From NCBI RefSeq assembly GCF_014323405.1, contig NZ_JACRWE010000004.1, forward strand, positions 434,001 to 498,000: a stretch of DNA of 64,000 nt. The letters are read 5' to 3'. Positions 45,752 to 55,773 of this stretch are shown here, one piece after another; the stretch's first letter is position 1, and each line of letters opens with the position of its first letter. A program made the translations under genes and the position numbers. Below the pieces are notes generated by a model. That model was not told where the DNA came from, did not search any database, and was given only the letters and a program-made list of their open reading frames with translations. The stretch is from Romboutsia faecis (GTDB lineage Bacteria > Bacillota > Clostridia > Peptostreptococcales > Peptostreptococcaceae).

Positions 45752-45915
45752 TTGGGCTATTTCAAAATATATTTTTAACAGCTGCGTGTAGCTGAAAATA
45801 TAAATTCACTTTCTTGCAGCTGAAAAAGGTTGTAAAAATTAGTTTATTTAGATTTTCGGCAAATGCTAAGTTAAATAATATTTATTTTGAAGTAGCCAAT
45901 TTTTATATCAAAATA
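45752..45915 (+). repeat. Long structured element with terminal inverted repeat after the S1 gene
   Basis: TTGGGCTATTTCAAAATA (45752-45769) pairs with TATTTTGAAGTAGCCAA (45893-45909), and TTTTTAT follows, so the end can act as a terminator. The 123-base interior has its own stem CAGCT/AGCTG (45779-45794) and a repeated short motif (GTAGCTGAAAA, GCAGCTGAAAA). It may be a large terminator, a small RNA, or a decayed inverted-repeat element. Confidence 0.55.
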
Positions 45916-45937
45916 TAAATACAGATAGGAGATTATT

Positions 45938-46672
45938 ATGAAAGCAATACTAGATTTACATACACATACATTAGCTAGTGGACATGCATATAGTACTATA
46001 AAAGAGAATATAGAGTTTGCTAAAAAACATGGCATAAAATACTTAGGTGTATCGGATCATGCTTGCACTATGCCTGGAGGACCACATCCATTCTACTTTC
46101 AAAATTTAAAAGTTATACCTAAAGAAGTAGATGGTATTAGGGTGCTTAAAGGTATTGAAGGCAATATAATTGACTTTGATGGGAATTTAGATATAAGTGA
46201 AGATATATCTAAAGGTATAGATTATATAATAGCTAGTTTACATAATCCTTGTATAGATCCAGGTTCAGAGGAAGAAAATACAAATGCAATTTTAAATGCC
46301 ATGAATATAGATAAAGTAAAAATAATAGGTCATCCAGATGATAATAGATATACTCTTGATTATGAAAAAATTGTTTTAAAAGCAAAAGAAAAAAATATAT
46401 TACTAGAAATTAATAATTCTTCATTAAATCCAAACTCATTTAGAGAAGGGGCTGCTGAAAATCTAACTAGAATGCTTAAACTTTGTAAAGAGAATAGAGT
46501 TAGAGTAGTAATGGGAACAGATTCTCATATATGTTATGATATAGGTAAATTTGAAAACTGTGAAAAGCTATTAGAGGAAGTTGATTTTCCAATAGAGCTG
46601 GTTATAAATTATCATGAAAATGAAATAGTAGATTTTTTTAATATGGATTTTGCGGCAGTTATATCTAAGTAA
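45938..46672 (+). CDS. PHP-domain phosphatase/phosphoesterase (YcdX-like)
   Basis: 244 aa. Metal-binding PHP motifs are in order: DLHTHTLASGHAYST, GVSDHA, GIEGNI, IIASLHNPC, IIGHPDDNRY and GTDSHICYDIG, so the trinuclear metal site is complete. It hydrolyses a phosphomonoester; the natural substrate is unknown. Ribosome binding site TAGGAGA. Monocistronic, between the structured element and an imperfect hairpin. Confidence 0.88.
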   Translation: MKAILDLHTHTLASGHAYSTIKENIEFAKKHGIKYLGVSDHACTMPGGPHPFYFQNLKVIPKEVDGIRVLKGIEGNIIDFDGNLDISEDISKGIDYIIASLHNPCIDPGSEEENTNAILNAMNIDKVKIIGHPDDNRYTLDYEKIVLKAKEKNILLEINNSSLNPNSFREGAAENLTRMLKLCKENRVRVVMGTDSHICYDIGKFENCEKLLEEVDFPIELVINYHENEIVDFFNMDFAAVISK

Positions 46673-46689
46673 TAAATAATAGGAATAAA

Positions 46690-46750
46690 AATATAGAAGG
46701 GAATGCTCAAAATAGATAATTTATTTTGATACATACTCTTCTATTTTAGA
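46690..46750. terminator. Imperfect bidirectional hairpin between the PHP gene and the CPBP protease gene
   Basis: TATAGAAGGGAATGCTCAAAATAGATAA folds on TTATTTTGATACATACTCTTCTATTTTA with several mismatches. A T-rich end faces the plus strand. Its core TAATTTATTTTGA also occurs in the terminator at 58974-59022. Confidence 0.55.
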
Positions 46751-47563
46751 TTAAAAACTATATTTTAAATAATCTTTATTTAAGAGTACAAATTTAATAA
46801 ATAGAAATATTCCAAATGAAAATAAGATAAGCCCGATTAATAAAGCAGACATTGCAATATCTTTTGTCATAAATATAGATGAACTAGATGAAAAGTTCAT
46901 TTGAGGAAGAATGCTAATTAAATTATTAGTAAAATGAGTTAAAATTGGAATTAGAATGTTTTTATATTTAATGTATAAAATGCAGTTTGCTATAGCAAAC
47001 ATAATAGCACCAATAACAGCAAGCTCTATATGAAGAATGCCAAAGATAAATGAAGAAACAAGCATAGAAATTACTGTACTAAAATATCTAGACATTCTTT
47101 TAAAAAATATAGCTCGAAATAAAAGTTCTTCTACTAAAGGAGCGCTAATTGTTACTAATAAAAAATATAAGATAAACTTAGAAAGAGTAGTGACGTTATT
47201 GTTGTCGCTATTGAGCATAATGTTTAAATTATCTGGATTAATAAAGTAGAGTATTCCTACTAAAAGGAGAACAGAGCCTAGACTGATAGATAATTGTGTT
47301 ATAACAACGTTAATTACTTCAGAGAATTTTACTTTACGTAAAAAATCTTTAAATAATTCACTAACTTTATCTTTAGAAGTTCTAAACATAAATAATAAAA
47401 ACATAAACATGATGATATTGCTGCATAAGGATAAAAAGTTATAATTATCTGAATACGGTAAGTTAAAATCAACTATTATAGAAGGTATTATTATTGAAAA
47501 TAGAATAAATAGTATGAATGCCTTAAATAGTTTTACTTCTTTAAATCCAAAATAATTATTCAT
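46751..47563 (-). CDS. CPBP-family intramembrane metalloprotease (Abi/CAAX type)
   Basis: 270 aa with about eight membrane helices. Family motifs are SAPLVEELLFRAIFFKRM (the EExxxR motif), SSFIFGILHIE (FxxxH) and ILIPILTHFTNNLIS (second HxxxN/D). Members cleave prenylated or small peptides in the membrane, and some give bacteriocin self-immunity. No bacteriocin gene is nearby. An ATG at 47578 is in frame, but GAGGGGTGGT covers it and fits ATG 47563. Confidence 0.85.
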   Translation of the reverse strand: MNNYFGFKEVKLFKAFILFILFSIIIPSIIVDFNLPYSDNYNFLSLCSNIIMFMFLLFMFRTSKDKVSELFKDFLRKVKFSEVINVVITQLSISLGSVLLLVGILYFINPDNLNIMLNSDNNNVTTLSKFILYFLLVTISAPLVEELLFRAIFFKRMSRYFSTVISMLVSSFIFGILHIELAVIGAIMFAIANCILYIKYKNILIPILTHFTNNLISILPQMNFSSSSSIFMTKDIAMSALLIGLILFSFGIFLFIKFVLLNKDYLKYSF

Positions 47564-47687
47564 AATACCACCCCTCATACTAAAATATATTTGAGGGGAG
47601 AGTTTTAAATGTATTAAATTATAAAATCTAGACTAAAATTTATTTAAACATAAAAAGAAATGAAATATTAATTTAGGGGTGATAAAT

Positions 47688-48191
47688 ATGAAGTACAAAG
47701 TTGTAAAAAAACAAAATGGTAGTAAAAGATGTATTGTATGTGGAGAAGAGAATGAACTAGGATTAAAAGCATCTTTTTACGAATTAGAAAATAATGAACT
47801 AGTAGCTATTTGTAAAACTAAAGACTGGCATCAGAGCTATCCCGGCAGAGTACATGGAGGTATGTCAGCATCATTATTAGATGAAACAATAGGACGAGCT
47901 ATAAGTATAAATGATCAAACTATATGGGGAGTAACGGTATCCTTAGAATTGAAATATAGAAAACCTGTACCAACGGACTGTGAAATAAAGGTAGTTGGTA
48001 GGATAACAAAAGAAAATAGAAGAATGTTTGAAGGAAGTGGAGAAATTATATTACCAAATGGAGAAGTTGCAGTAACAGCAACGGCTAAATATATGAAGCT
48101 TCCAGTAGATAAAATAGTTGAAGGTGATTTTATAGAGGAAGAGTGGATTGAGGTAAACGATAAAGAGAAAGTTGATTATATAGAATACTAA
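47688..48191 (+). CDS. PaaI-type hotdog-fold thioesterase
   Basis: 167 aa. An N-terminal pair CIVCG, possibly zinc-binding with nearby residues, precedes the hotdog domain: GRVHGGMSASLLDETIGRAI is the PaaI signature with the HGG motif, then GVTVSLELKYRKPVPTD. It hydrolyses an acyl-CoA or similar thioester. Ends in a short acidic extension. GTG 47679 is in frame but is part of the Shine-Dalgarno GGGGTGAT that serves ATG 47688. Confidence 0.85.
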   Translation: MKYKVVKKQNGSKRCIVCGEENELGLKASFYELENNELVAICKTKDWHQSYPGRVHGGMSASLLDETIGRAISINDQTIWGVTVSLELKYRKPVPTDCEIKVVGRITKENRRMFEGSGEIILPNGEVAVTATAKYMKLPVDKIVEGDFIEEEWIEVNDKEKVDYIEY

Positions 48192-48345
48192 TAATACTTT
48201 ACATATGATTTAATAAATGTTATTGAGCATGATAGAAAGAATATGACAAATAACTATAAGATTAAAAGGAATATTAAGTCTTATTATTTATATAATAAAA
48301 TTCAGTTAGAAAAAATAAATATTATATAATAAATCAACTATAAAA

Positions 48346-48374
48346 TTGACATAATTAGTCTTAAAACATACTAT
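48346..48374 (+). promoter_or_regulatory. Sigma-A promoter of the serine operon
   Basis: TTGACA (48346-48351), 17-base spacer, TACTAT (48369-48374). Transcription would begin about 50 bases before the aminotransferase ATG. No T-box or riboswitch is visible in the leader. Confidence 0.75.
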
Positions 48375-48431
48375 AAATATTAAAATATTAAAACTAAATT
48401 AGATTATTATTCTAAAGAAAGGAGGCTTATT

Positions 48432-49523
48432 ATGAGCAAGAGGTTATTTATACCTGGTCCGATTGATGTTAGTCAAGATATACTAGATTGTATGTCTACT
48501 CAAGTAATAGGTCATAGAGGAAAAGAAGCGTCTCAATTGCAACAAGACATAAGTGAAAAATTACAAAAGTTATTTTATACAAATAGTACAATACTTTTAT
48601 CTACATCCTCCGGAACTGGATTAATGGAAGGAGCTATACGATCCTGTACATCAAAAAGAGCAGCTGTGTTTTCTTGTGGTTCATTTGGTAACCGTTGGTA
48701 TAAAATAGGTATTTCTAATATGATACCAGTGGATTTGTTTGAAGTAGATCTAGGGCGGGCTATAAGTCCTGAAATGGTTGATAAGGTGCTTTCTACCGGA
48801 AAATATGATTTAATAACAGTAACTCATAATGAGACTTCTACGGGAATAAGAAATCCAATAGAAGCTATTGGGGAAGTTGTTAAAAAATACAATGATATAA
48901 TTTACTGTGTAGATGCAGTAAGTTCAGCAGGTGGAATAAAAATAGAGGTTGATAAGCTAGGAATAGATATATGTATAACATCAGTGCAAAAAGCATTAGG
49001 CTTACCGCCAGGAATGGCAATCTGCACATTTTCCAATAAAGCAGTTCAACGAGCTAAAAAAGTACCTTATAGAGGGACTTATTTTGATTTATTAGCAATG
49101 TATGAATACATTGTAAGCAAAAATTATCAATACCCTTCAACTCCATCCCTTTCACATATGTTCGCTTTAAACTTCCAATTAAACCAAATCTTAAAAGAAG
49201 GCCTAGAAAACCGATTTGCTAGACATGAAGATATGGCTAGAATAGTTAGAAATTGGGCTAGAGAACACTTCCAAATTTTTACTGATGAAAATTATTTATC
49301 TAATACTCTTACCGTAATAAAGAATACCAAAGGTATAAGTGTATCTAATTTAAATAAAGAATTACAAAAATATGGCTATGAAATAGCAAATGGCTATGGA
49401 GGCCTTAAAGAAAAGACTTTTAGAATCTCTCATATGGGTGATTACACAGTAGATGATGTAAAATCTTTATTGAAAAATATCAATGAAATATTAGGATTTA
49501 AAACAGATTTAAGTTTATTATAG
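48432..49523 (+). CDS. Class V aminotransferase, serine-pathway (phosphoserine or alanine-glyoxylate type)
   Basis: PLP enzyme of 363 aa. It opens LFIPGPIDVSQDILDCM and has VTHNETSTGIRNPIEAIG, the aspartate in CVDAVSSAGG, and the PLP lysine in SVQKALGLPPGMA. The sequence is of the alanine-glyoxylate/serine-pyruvate aminotransferase kind, but placed before serA it most likely makes phosphoserine from 3-phosphohydroxypyruvate, as in other clostridial ser operons. Ribosome binding site AAAGGAGG. Part of the coding strand near 49120-49240 is richer in C than the surrounding genes. Confidence 0.85.
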   Translation: MSKRLFIPGPIDVSQDILDCMSTQVIGHRGKEASQLQQDISEKLQKLFYTNSTILLSTSSGTGLMEGAIRSCTSKRAAVFSCGSFGNRWYKIGISNMIPVDLFEVDLGRAISPEMVDKVLSTGKYDLITVTHNETSTGIRNPIEAIGEVVKKYNDIIYCVDAVSSAGGIKIEVDKLGIDICITSVQKALGLPPGMAICTFSNKAVQRAKKVPYRGTYFDLLAMYEYIVSKNYQYPSTPSLSHMFALNFQLNQILKEGLENRFARHEDMARIVRNWAREHFQIFTDENYLSNTLTVIKNTKGISVSNLNKELQKYGYEIANGYGGLKEKTFRISHMGDYTVDDVKSLLKNINEILGFKTDLSLL

Positions 49524-49574
49524 ATAACTAAAGATAATTTTAAATAGATAATGCATACACGGTAAAATAATAAA

Positions 49575-50537
49575 TTGGGAGGTATGAAAATGTATAATAT
49601 ATTGATTACAGATGGTGTGAATAGGGATGCAATAGAAAAACTAAGAAAGTTAAATTTTAATGTTATAGATGAGTATTATGATGGATTAGAGTTAGGAGAA
49701 AAACTTAAGTATGTGGATGCTTTGGTAATAAGATCTAAAAATAAAATTACTAAAGAGATAATAGATAAAGCTTGTGAGGGCAATAGATTGAAATTGATAA
49801 TACGATCAGGTGTAGGTATTGATAATATAGAGGTTGAGTATGCACAGAGTAAGGGAATAAAAGTAATGAATACACCATGTGGAAGTACCGTTTCAGTTGC
49901 AGAACTTACTATAGGTCAAATAATTACAATTGCTAGATTTGTAAACCTTTCAAATGTAAGAATGAGAGAAGGTAAATGGGAGAAGAAACAATATATAGGC
50001 ACTGAAATATTTGGAAAGACTTTAGGAGTAGTAGGTATGGGTAGAATAGGGAAAGAAGTATCTAAAAGGGCAGTGGCAATGGGGATGAATATAATATATT
50101 ATGATATTTTAGGTAAAATGGATGTCCCTTCTAAGTATATATTTTGTGAATTTGAAGAAGTATTAGCAAATGCTGATTTTTTAACTATTCATATACCTTA
50201 TGAAAAGGAAAAAGGCTATTTAATAACTGAAAAAGAAATAAATAAAATGAAAGATGGAATATATCTAATAAACCATGCTAGAGGAGGATTAGTTTGTGAG
50301 AAGGACTTAATAAAGGCTTTAGATAGTGGGAAAATAAAAGCAGCAGCATTAGATGTATTTGAATCAGAGCCTAATATTAACTTGAATCTAGTAAGTCACC
50401 CTAGAGTTTCTCCTACACCACATATAGGTGCTTCAACATTAGAAGCTCAATGTAGAATAAGTTCAGAAATAGTTGATATAATAATTAGTTACTTTAAAGA
50501 GGACCAGAATGATAAAGATATAAGAGTAGCGCTATAG
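49575..50537 (+). CDS. serA: D-3-phosphoglycerate dehydrogenase, short form without ACT domain
   Basis: 320 aa. Oxidises 3-phosphoglycerate to 3-phosphohydroxypyruvate, the first step of serine synthesis. Landmarks are RSGVGIDNIEVEYAQSKGI, the NAD fold LGVVGMGRIGKEVSKRA, INHARGGLVCEKDL (catalytic Arg region) and PHIGASTLEAQ (catalytic His). There is no C-terminal ACT domain, so serine feedback of the classical type is unlikely. GGGAGG lies close to ATG 49584 (MKMYN), and 49590 (MYN) is also possible; 49575 is the longest frame. Confidence 0.9.
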   Translation: MGGMKMYNILITDGVNRDAIEKLRKLNFNVIDEYYDGLELGEKLKYVDALVIRSKNKITKEIIDKACEGNRLKLIIRSGVGIDNIEVEYAQSKGIKVMNTPCGSTVSVAELTIGQIITIARFVNLSNVRMREGKWEKKQYIGTEIFGKTLGVVGMGRIGKEVSKRAVAMGMNIIYYDILGKMDVPSKYIFCEFEEVLANADFLTIHIPYEKEKGYLITEKEINKMKDGIYLINHARGGLVCEKDLIKALDSGKIKAAALDVFESEPNINLNLVSHPRVSPTPHIGASTLEAQCRISSEIVDIIISYFKEDQNDKDIRVAL

Positions 50538-50564
50538 TCACTAGTTAGATAAAGGAGGAGAACT

Positions 50565-51806
50565 ATGGCCATAATAAAACCATTTAAGGCGATAAGGCCG
50601 ACTAATGAAGTTGTAGAAAAACTTGCAGAATTACCATATGATGTTATGGATAGAAACGAAGCTAAATTTATGGCATGTAATAATGAATATTCATTTTTAC
50701 ATATCGATAGAGCAGAAATAGATTTGCCGGATAATATAGATGAACATGATGAAAAAGTATATTTAAAAGCAAAAGAAAATTTAGATAAATTTAGAAAAAA
50801 TAAGATCTTAATAAAAGAAGAGAATGAATGTATCTATATTTATAGAGAAACAATGAATGAAAGAAGTCAGATTGGAATAGTTGCATGTGTATCTATAGAG
50901 GATAGTTTAGATGGAGTAATAAAAAAGCATGAATATACTAAGTCAGATAAAGAATTAGATAGAACAAATCATATAAGGTATTGTAATGCAAATACAGGAA
51001 CAATACTTGTTACTTATAGAAATAGGGAAGCTATAAATAATATAATAAGTAATTATATAGATATAGAAAAGCCACTTTACGATTTTTATACTAATGATAA
51101 TATTCATCATACTGTTTGGAGGATTTATCAAGAAGAGGTTATAAATAAAATTGTATCAGAATTTAAAAAAGTACCATACTTATATATAGCAGATGGACAT
51201 CATAGAGCAGCTGCTGCAGAGAATATAGCTAAAGAGATGAGAAATAAAAATAAATGTTATACAGGTGAAGAAGAGTTTAACTACTATTTAGCAATGATAT
51301 CTCCAGACAAAGATTTAGAGGTATTAGATTATAATAGAGTAGTAAAAGATTTAAATAATTTAAGTGAGGTTGAATTTATAAGCAAAATAAAAGAAAATTT
51401 TAAAGTTATAGAATTGAATGGAGAATTATATAAACCTAATAAAAAGGGAAGATTTGGAATGTACTTAAATTCCAAATGGTATGAACTAAAGGCTAATGAA
51501 AATTTATTAACAAATACAGATATAGTAAAGCGTTTAGATGTTAGCATACTTCATGATTATATAATAAAGCCTATTCTTGGAATTGATGATCCTAAAAATG
51601 ATAAGAGAATAGATTTTGTTGGAGGTATCAGAGGGATTAAAGAGCTAGAAAGAAGAGTAAATGAGGATATGAAAGTTGCATTTTCTATATATCCGACAAG
51701 TATAGAAGAATTAATGATGGTAGCTGATGAAAATAAAATAATGCCTGCAAAATCAACTTGGTTTGAACCTAAAGTAAGATGTGGTTTATTTTTACATGAA
51801 ATATAA
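50565..51806 (+). CDS. DUF1015 family protein, putative serine/phosphoserine-converting enzyme
   Basis: 413 aa. Family landmarks are AIIKPFKAIRPTNEVVEKLA at the start, LPYDVMDRNEA, IYRETMNERSQIGIVACVS, and the highly conserved LYIADGHHRAAAAENIA. The DGHHR segment resembles that of ParB/sulfiredoxin-fold serine kinases (SerK, SbnI). The gene is third in an operon with the aminotransferase and serA, which lacks serB. A role in the last step between phosphoserine and serine is therefore inferred, not shown. Ribosome binding site AAAGGAGGAG, 27 bases after serA. Confidence 0.85.
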   Translation: MAIIKPFKAIRPTNEVVEKLAELPYDVMDRNEAKFMACNNEYSFLHIDRAEIDLPDNIDEHDEKVYLKAKENLDKFRKNKILIKEENECIYIYRETMNERSQIGIVACVSIEDSLDGVIKKHEYTKSDKELDRTNHIRYCNANTGTILVTYRNREAINNIISNYIDIEKPLYDFYTNDNIHHTVWRIYQEEVINKIVSEFKKVPYLYIADGHHRAAAAENIAKEMRNKNKCYTGEEEFNYYLAMISPDKDLEVLDYNRVVKDLNNLSEVEFISKIKENFKVIELNGELYKPNKKGRFGMYLNSKWYELKANENLLTNTDIVKRLDVSILHDYIIKPILGIDDPKNDKRIDFVGGIRGIKELERRVNEDMKVAFSIYPTSIEELMMVADENKIMPAKSTWFEPKVRCGLFLHEI

Positions 51807-51813
51807 AATAGAT

Positions 51814-51868
51814 AGGGTATTTCAAAAATATATTTAATTTTAAAGAATATTTGAAATATCCTTTTTTA
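51814..51868 (+). terminator. Terminator of the serine operon
   Basis: AGGGTATTTCAAAAATAT pairs imperfectly with ATATTTGAAATATCCT, followed by TTTTTTATT. Confidence 0.85.
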
Positions 51869-52053
51869 TTGTAAGAATATTGATCAATTAATAAGTACAA
51901 TTTACATGATAGATGCGATGTTAGAAATTAGAATTTTTATTTTGAGTTATATTGAAAATTAAGGTGTACGAAGGTGTAATTTGATAGTATACTAATAATT
52001 GTTTGATTAGTAAAACTTTTATTAAATATAATATTGTAAGATAGGGGGATAGT

Positions 52054-53394
52054 ATGGAAAATCTTTTATCACAGTTAAGTAATATTACAATTATATTATC
52101 TAATATAATTTGGCCATTATTTATACCGTTCTTATTGCTAGTAGGAATTTATATATGTGCTCAGGTGTTATTAAATATAAAATCTTTAACAACTGAAAAA
52201 TGCAAATTTAATATTTTACACATTATACCTCAAGCATCAGTATCATTAGGTGCTATGATGGGAACCGGAATTATAATTGGATTTCTAGGAGCGCTAAGCA
52301 CTTTATATATGGGAGGACAAGTATATGTAGAAGGTGTTGCCTTATGGGCATTGTTGGGATCTTTAGTTTTAATACCAATTTCGTATTGTGAAACGTTAAT
52401 AGCAAAGATTGTTAATATGACTCCTAGAGAATATATAGCAAAGTTTATATCTAAAGATGCATCAAAAATTTATGTAGTATCACTAACCCTTTTGTATGTT
52501 TTTGCTATAGGTGGAGTTCAATTTAGTGGAATGGATGCTATAATAATAACTACTTTAGATAAGGTAGCAGGAATACAAATCAATGAACTACAAAGATATT
52601 TATTTATAATTATTCCGATTATAGGAATTTTAGCTATTGTTACATTAAGAAATAGGCAAGATGTATTTATAAGGTCTATGATAAGCATGATATTAATTGC
52701 TTCTATAACTTATTTTGTATTCTTTGGAATATTTCTAAGTAAAACTTATGATTATCTTCCAATATTTATTAATAAAATGGTTATTGGATTTACAAATCCA
52801 GTTAGCATGTTATTTGGAATACCATTAGGCCTTATATTCGGAATGCAAAGAGTTATACAAATTGCAGAACCGGGTCTTGGAACATTAGCGCTTGCTGCTA
52901 CGAAAACTGATTTAAATCCTAGAGTTTCGGCATTAATATCGGCAGTAATGACTACTTTTCTTGTAGTTGTATCAGTACTAGTAACTTCATACATAGCTTC
53001 ATATGGATTAAATCAAGATATTATATCTTTTGAAGAAGGTAGTTTACAAAGGTTAGTCTCTTACTTTGAAACTGTAATAAGTGTAACAGGCGGATTTGGT
53101 TTAATAGTATTGTTTATATTTATAATTTTATCGGGGATGACTACCTTATTAGGATCTTATTATCTCTTAAGTCAAACAAGTAAAGGTATATTCAAAAATA
53201 AAAAGATTACATACCTAGGCCTTTTAATATTTGCAGGGGTTTTAGCTGTATATAAATTTGAAATTTTATTTAACTTATTAAATATATTGTTATTTATTCC
53301 TACATCATTAAATATAGGTGCGTTAGCTATGTTTGTTGAATTTGAATGGAGCAAATACAAAATAAAGGAAAATAGAATACAAAAAGTTGCATAA
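52054..53394 (+). CDS. AGCS-family amino acid:cation symporter, divergent
   Basis: 446 aa with about ten membrane helices. It has two features of alanine/glycine:cation symporters: the early glycine motif SLGAMMGTGIIIGFLGAL, corresponding to the usual GTGNIAGV, and the later GMQRVIQIAEPGLGTLALAAT, corresponding to the usual GxxRGxFSNEAGxG. Both are visibly diverged, so the substrate may differ from alanine. It lies directly after the serine operon, separated by a terminator; a link to small amino acid traffic is plausible. AGGGGGA before ATG. Confidence 0.75.
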   Translation: MENLLSQLSNITIILSNIIWPLFIPFLLLVGIYICAQVLLNIKSLTTEKCKFNILHIIPQASVSLGAMMGTGIIIGFLGALSTLYMGGQVYVEGVALWALLGSLVLIPISYCETLIAKIVNMTPREYIAKFISKDASKIYVVSLTLLYVFAIGGVQFSGMDAIIITTLDKVAGIQINELQRYLFIIIPIIGILAIVTLRNRQDVFIRSMISMILIASITYFVFFGIFLSKTYDYLPIFINKMVIGFTNPVSMLFGIPLGLIFGMQRVIQIAEPGLGTLALAATKTDLNPRVSALISAVMTTFLVVVSVLVTSYIASYGLNQDIISFEEGSLQRLVSYFETVISVTGGFGLIVLFIFIILSGMTTLLGSYYLLSQTSKGIFKNKKITYLGLLIFAGVLAVYKFEILFNLLNILLFIPTSLNIGALAMFVEFEWSKYKIKENRIQKVA

Positions 53395-53395
53395 G

Positions 53396-53428
53396 AAAAT
53401 CGAGATACATATCTCGATTTTTTTTATA
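53396..53428 (+). terminator. Intrinsic terminator of the AGCS symporter gene
   Basis: AAATCGAGATA (53397-53407) and TATCTCGATTT (53410-53420) pair perfectly, followed by T5. Confidence 0.9.
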
Positions 53429-53615
53429 ATATATGATAAAACTAAATTAGCAATAAGATATTTTGATATACTTCTATAAATTACCTCTATAAGCATATTA
53501 TTCTTAGAAATAAATCTTATTTTATGATATAATTATACATTAGAGTTAAAAATAGATTTATAGATGAATTAAAAAAGATAGAATAAATTTTAAGATAGAT
53601 TAAGCAGGTGATTAT

Positions 53616-55601
53616 ATGGAAAATAAATTTTTACCAATATGCAAGCAAGATATAATAGATAGAGGTTGGGACCAACTAGACTTTGTATTAGTTACGGGAG
53701 ATTCTTATGTTGATCATCATAGTTTTGGTACAGCAATAATATCTAGAGTACTAGAAAATGCAGGATACAAAGTAGGTATAATAGCGCAACCAAATTGGAA
53801 ATCAACAGATGATTTTATGAAACTAGGAAGACCTAGACTTGGATTCTTAGTTAACTCTGGAAATATGGATTCAATGGTAAATCATTATTCGGTTAGTAAA
53901 AAGCAAAGAGATAAAGACCTATATTCTCCAGGTGGGAAAATGGGTTGTAGACCAGATAGAGCTGTAATAGTTTACTGTAATAAAATAAGAGAAGCATATA
54001 AAGATGTTCCTGTAATAATAGGTGGTATAGAAGCGAGTTTAAGACGATTTGCACATTATGATTATTGGGCTAATAAAGTAAGAAAATCTATACTTGTTGA
54101 TAGTGGAGCTGACTTATTAGTTTACGGAATGAGTGAAAAGCAAATTGTTGAAGTTGCTGATGCTCTTAATAATGGTTTTGATCCAAAATATATTAGACAT
54201 ATAAATGGTACATGTTATATGGTTGATAATTTAGATGAAGTATACGAAGACTACGTATTACTTCCATCTTATAAAGAAATCTGTGAAGATAAAAAGAAAT
54301 ATGCACAGTCTTTCAAAATGCAATATGATGAGCAGGACCCATATAGAGGTAAAGTAATAGTTGAGCCATATGGAGATAAATTTTTAGTTCAAAATAAACC
54401 TGAAAAACCTTTAAATAGAGAAGAATTGGATGATGTATATGCACTACCTTACCAAAAAACGTATCATCCAATATACAAAGAAATGGGTGGAATACCTGCG
54501 ATAGAAGAAGTTAAGTTTAGTATAGTGAGTTCAAGAGGATGTTTTGGAAGTTGTTCATTCTGTGCAATAACATTCCATCAAGGTAGAGCGGTACAAAGTA
54601 GAAGTCATGAATCTATAGTAGATGAAGCTAAATATATAACTACATTACCAGACTTTAAAGGTTATATACATGATGTTGGTGGACCAACAGCGAACTTTAG
54701 ACAAGAAGCTTGTAAAAAGCAAATTACAAAAGGTGCTTGTAAGCATAGACAATGCTTGCATCCAGATCCATGTAAGAATTTAAAAGTAGACCATACTGAT
54801 TTTATAGATTTATTAAGGAAGGTAAGAAGCTTACCTGGAATTAAAAAGGTATTTGTACGTTCTGGAATAAGATATGATTATGTTATGGCTGATCAAGATA
54901 ATAAGTTCTTAAGGGAATTAATTAAACATCATGTAAGTGGACAATTAAAGGTTGCTCCTGAACATGTTGCATCAGAAGTATTGGAGCATATGCAAAAGCC
55001 AGCGGGTAACACTTATGATAGATTTAGACAAAAGTTCTTTGCTATAAATGAACAATTAGGTATGAAACAATATTTAATACCATACTTAATGTCAAGTCAT
55101 CCAGGCTCTACATTAAATTCAGCTATAGAACTAGCAGAATATTTAAGAGATACAAACTATCAACCAGAGCAGGTGCAGGATTTCTATCCAACACCAGGTA
55201 CATTATCAACAACAATGTTCTATACAGGACTAGATCCACTTACTATGAAGGAAGTATATGTGCCTAAAACGAAGCAAGAAAAAGCAATGCAAAGAGCACT
55301 ACTTCAATATAGAGCTCCAAGAAACTATGATTTAGTTCATGCAGCACTTGAGGAAGCTGATAGAGAAGACTTAATTGGATATGGGCCTAAATGTTTAATC
55401 AAGCCTAGAGAAGGAAGAGGATACGGATATAGATCTAACTCTAATAATAAAAACACTAAAGGTAATAATAACCAAAGAGGTAACTCATCAAGAAACTCAA
55501 AAAATAGTAAAAATGATAAGAATAATAAAAATACAAGAAATAAAAAATCACAAGGTAGTAGAAATAGCAAAAACTCTACTAATAGAAAGAAAAAAAGATA
55601 A
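53616..55601 (+). CDS. YgiQ-family radical SAM protein
   Basis: 661 aa. An N-terminal UPF0313 domain ([20 protein letters not shown]) precedes the radical SAM core with cysteines in [12 protein letters not shown] (CxxxCxxC, about residues 309-316), and a further cysteine set [14 protein letters not shown] that could hold a second cluster. [15 protein letters not shown] is typical of the family. The last ~60 residues are a low-complexity Asn/Lys/Ser/Arg tail (for example [16 protein letters not shown]), likely disordered and nucleic-acid binding. The reaction is not known. The ribosome binding site AGCAGGTGAT precedes the ATG. Confidence 0.92.
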   Translation: MENKFLPICKQDIIDRGWDQLDFVLVTGDSYVDHHSFGTAIISRVLENAGYKVGIIAQPNWKSTDDFMKLGRPRLGFLVNSGNMDSMVNHYSVSKKQRDKDLYSPGGKMGCRPDRAVIVYCNKIREAYKDVPVIIGGIEASLRRFAHYDYWANKVRKSILVDSGADLLVYGMSEKQIVEVADALNNGFDPKYIRHINGTCYMVDNLDEVYEDYVLLPSYKEICEDKKKYAQSFKMQYDEQDPYRGKVIVEPYGDKFLVQNKPEKPLNREELDDVYALPYQKTYHPIYKEMGGIPAIEEVKFSIVSSRGCFGSCSFCAITFHQGRAVQSRSHESIVDEAKYITTLPDFKGYIHDVGGPTANFRQEACKKQITKGACKHRQCLHPDPCKNLKVDHTDFIDLLRKVRSLPGIKKVFVRSGIRYDYVMADQDNKFLRELIKHHVSGQLKVAPEHVASEVLEHMQKPAGNTYDRFRQKFFAINEQLGMKQYLIPYLMSSHPGSTLNSAIELAEYLRDTNYQPEQVQDFYPTPGTLSTTMFYTGLDPLTMKEVYVPKTKQEKAMQRALLQYRAPRNYDLVHAALEEADREDLIGYGPKCLIKPREGRGYGYRSNSNNKNTKGNNNQRGNSSRNSKNSKNDKNNKNTRNKKSQGSRNSKNSTNRKKKR

Positions 55602-55622
55602 TAATAAAAATACAAGAAGATA

Positions 55623-55664
55623 ATAATAAAGGATATGAGAGTATGTCATATCCTTTATTTAATT
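55623..55664 (+). terminator. Intrinsic terminator of the ygiQ-type gene
   Basis: A perfect 14-bp stem (55625-55638 with 55646-55659), 7-nt loop, with a T-rich distal arm. Confidence 0.9.
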
Positions 55665-55773
55665 ATAAAATGATAATTAAAATTTATGAATAATAGAACT
55701 AATAAATATCTATAAAAAAGTAAATATGAGATAGAAGAATCAATAGGATATTTATAGAAAAAATCGACCAATA

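Noticed and set aside
46751..47563. CPBP protease as bacteriocin immunity
   Set aside because: No bacteriocin precursor, peptide exporter or two-component genes lie nearby, so only the general family is claimed.
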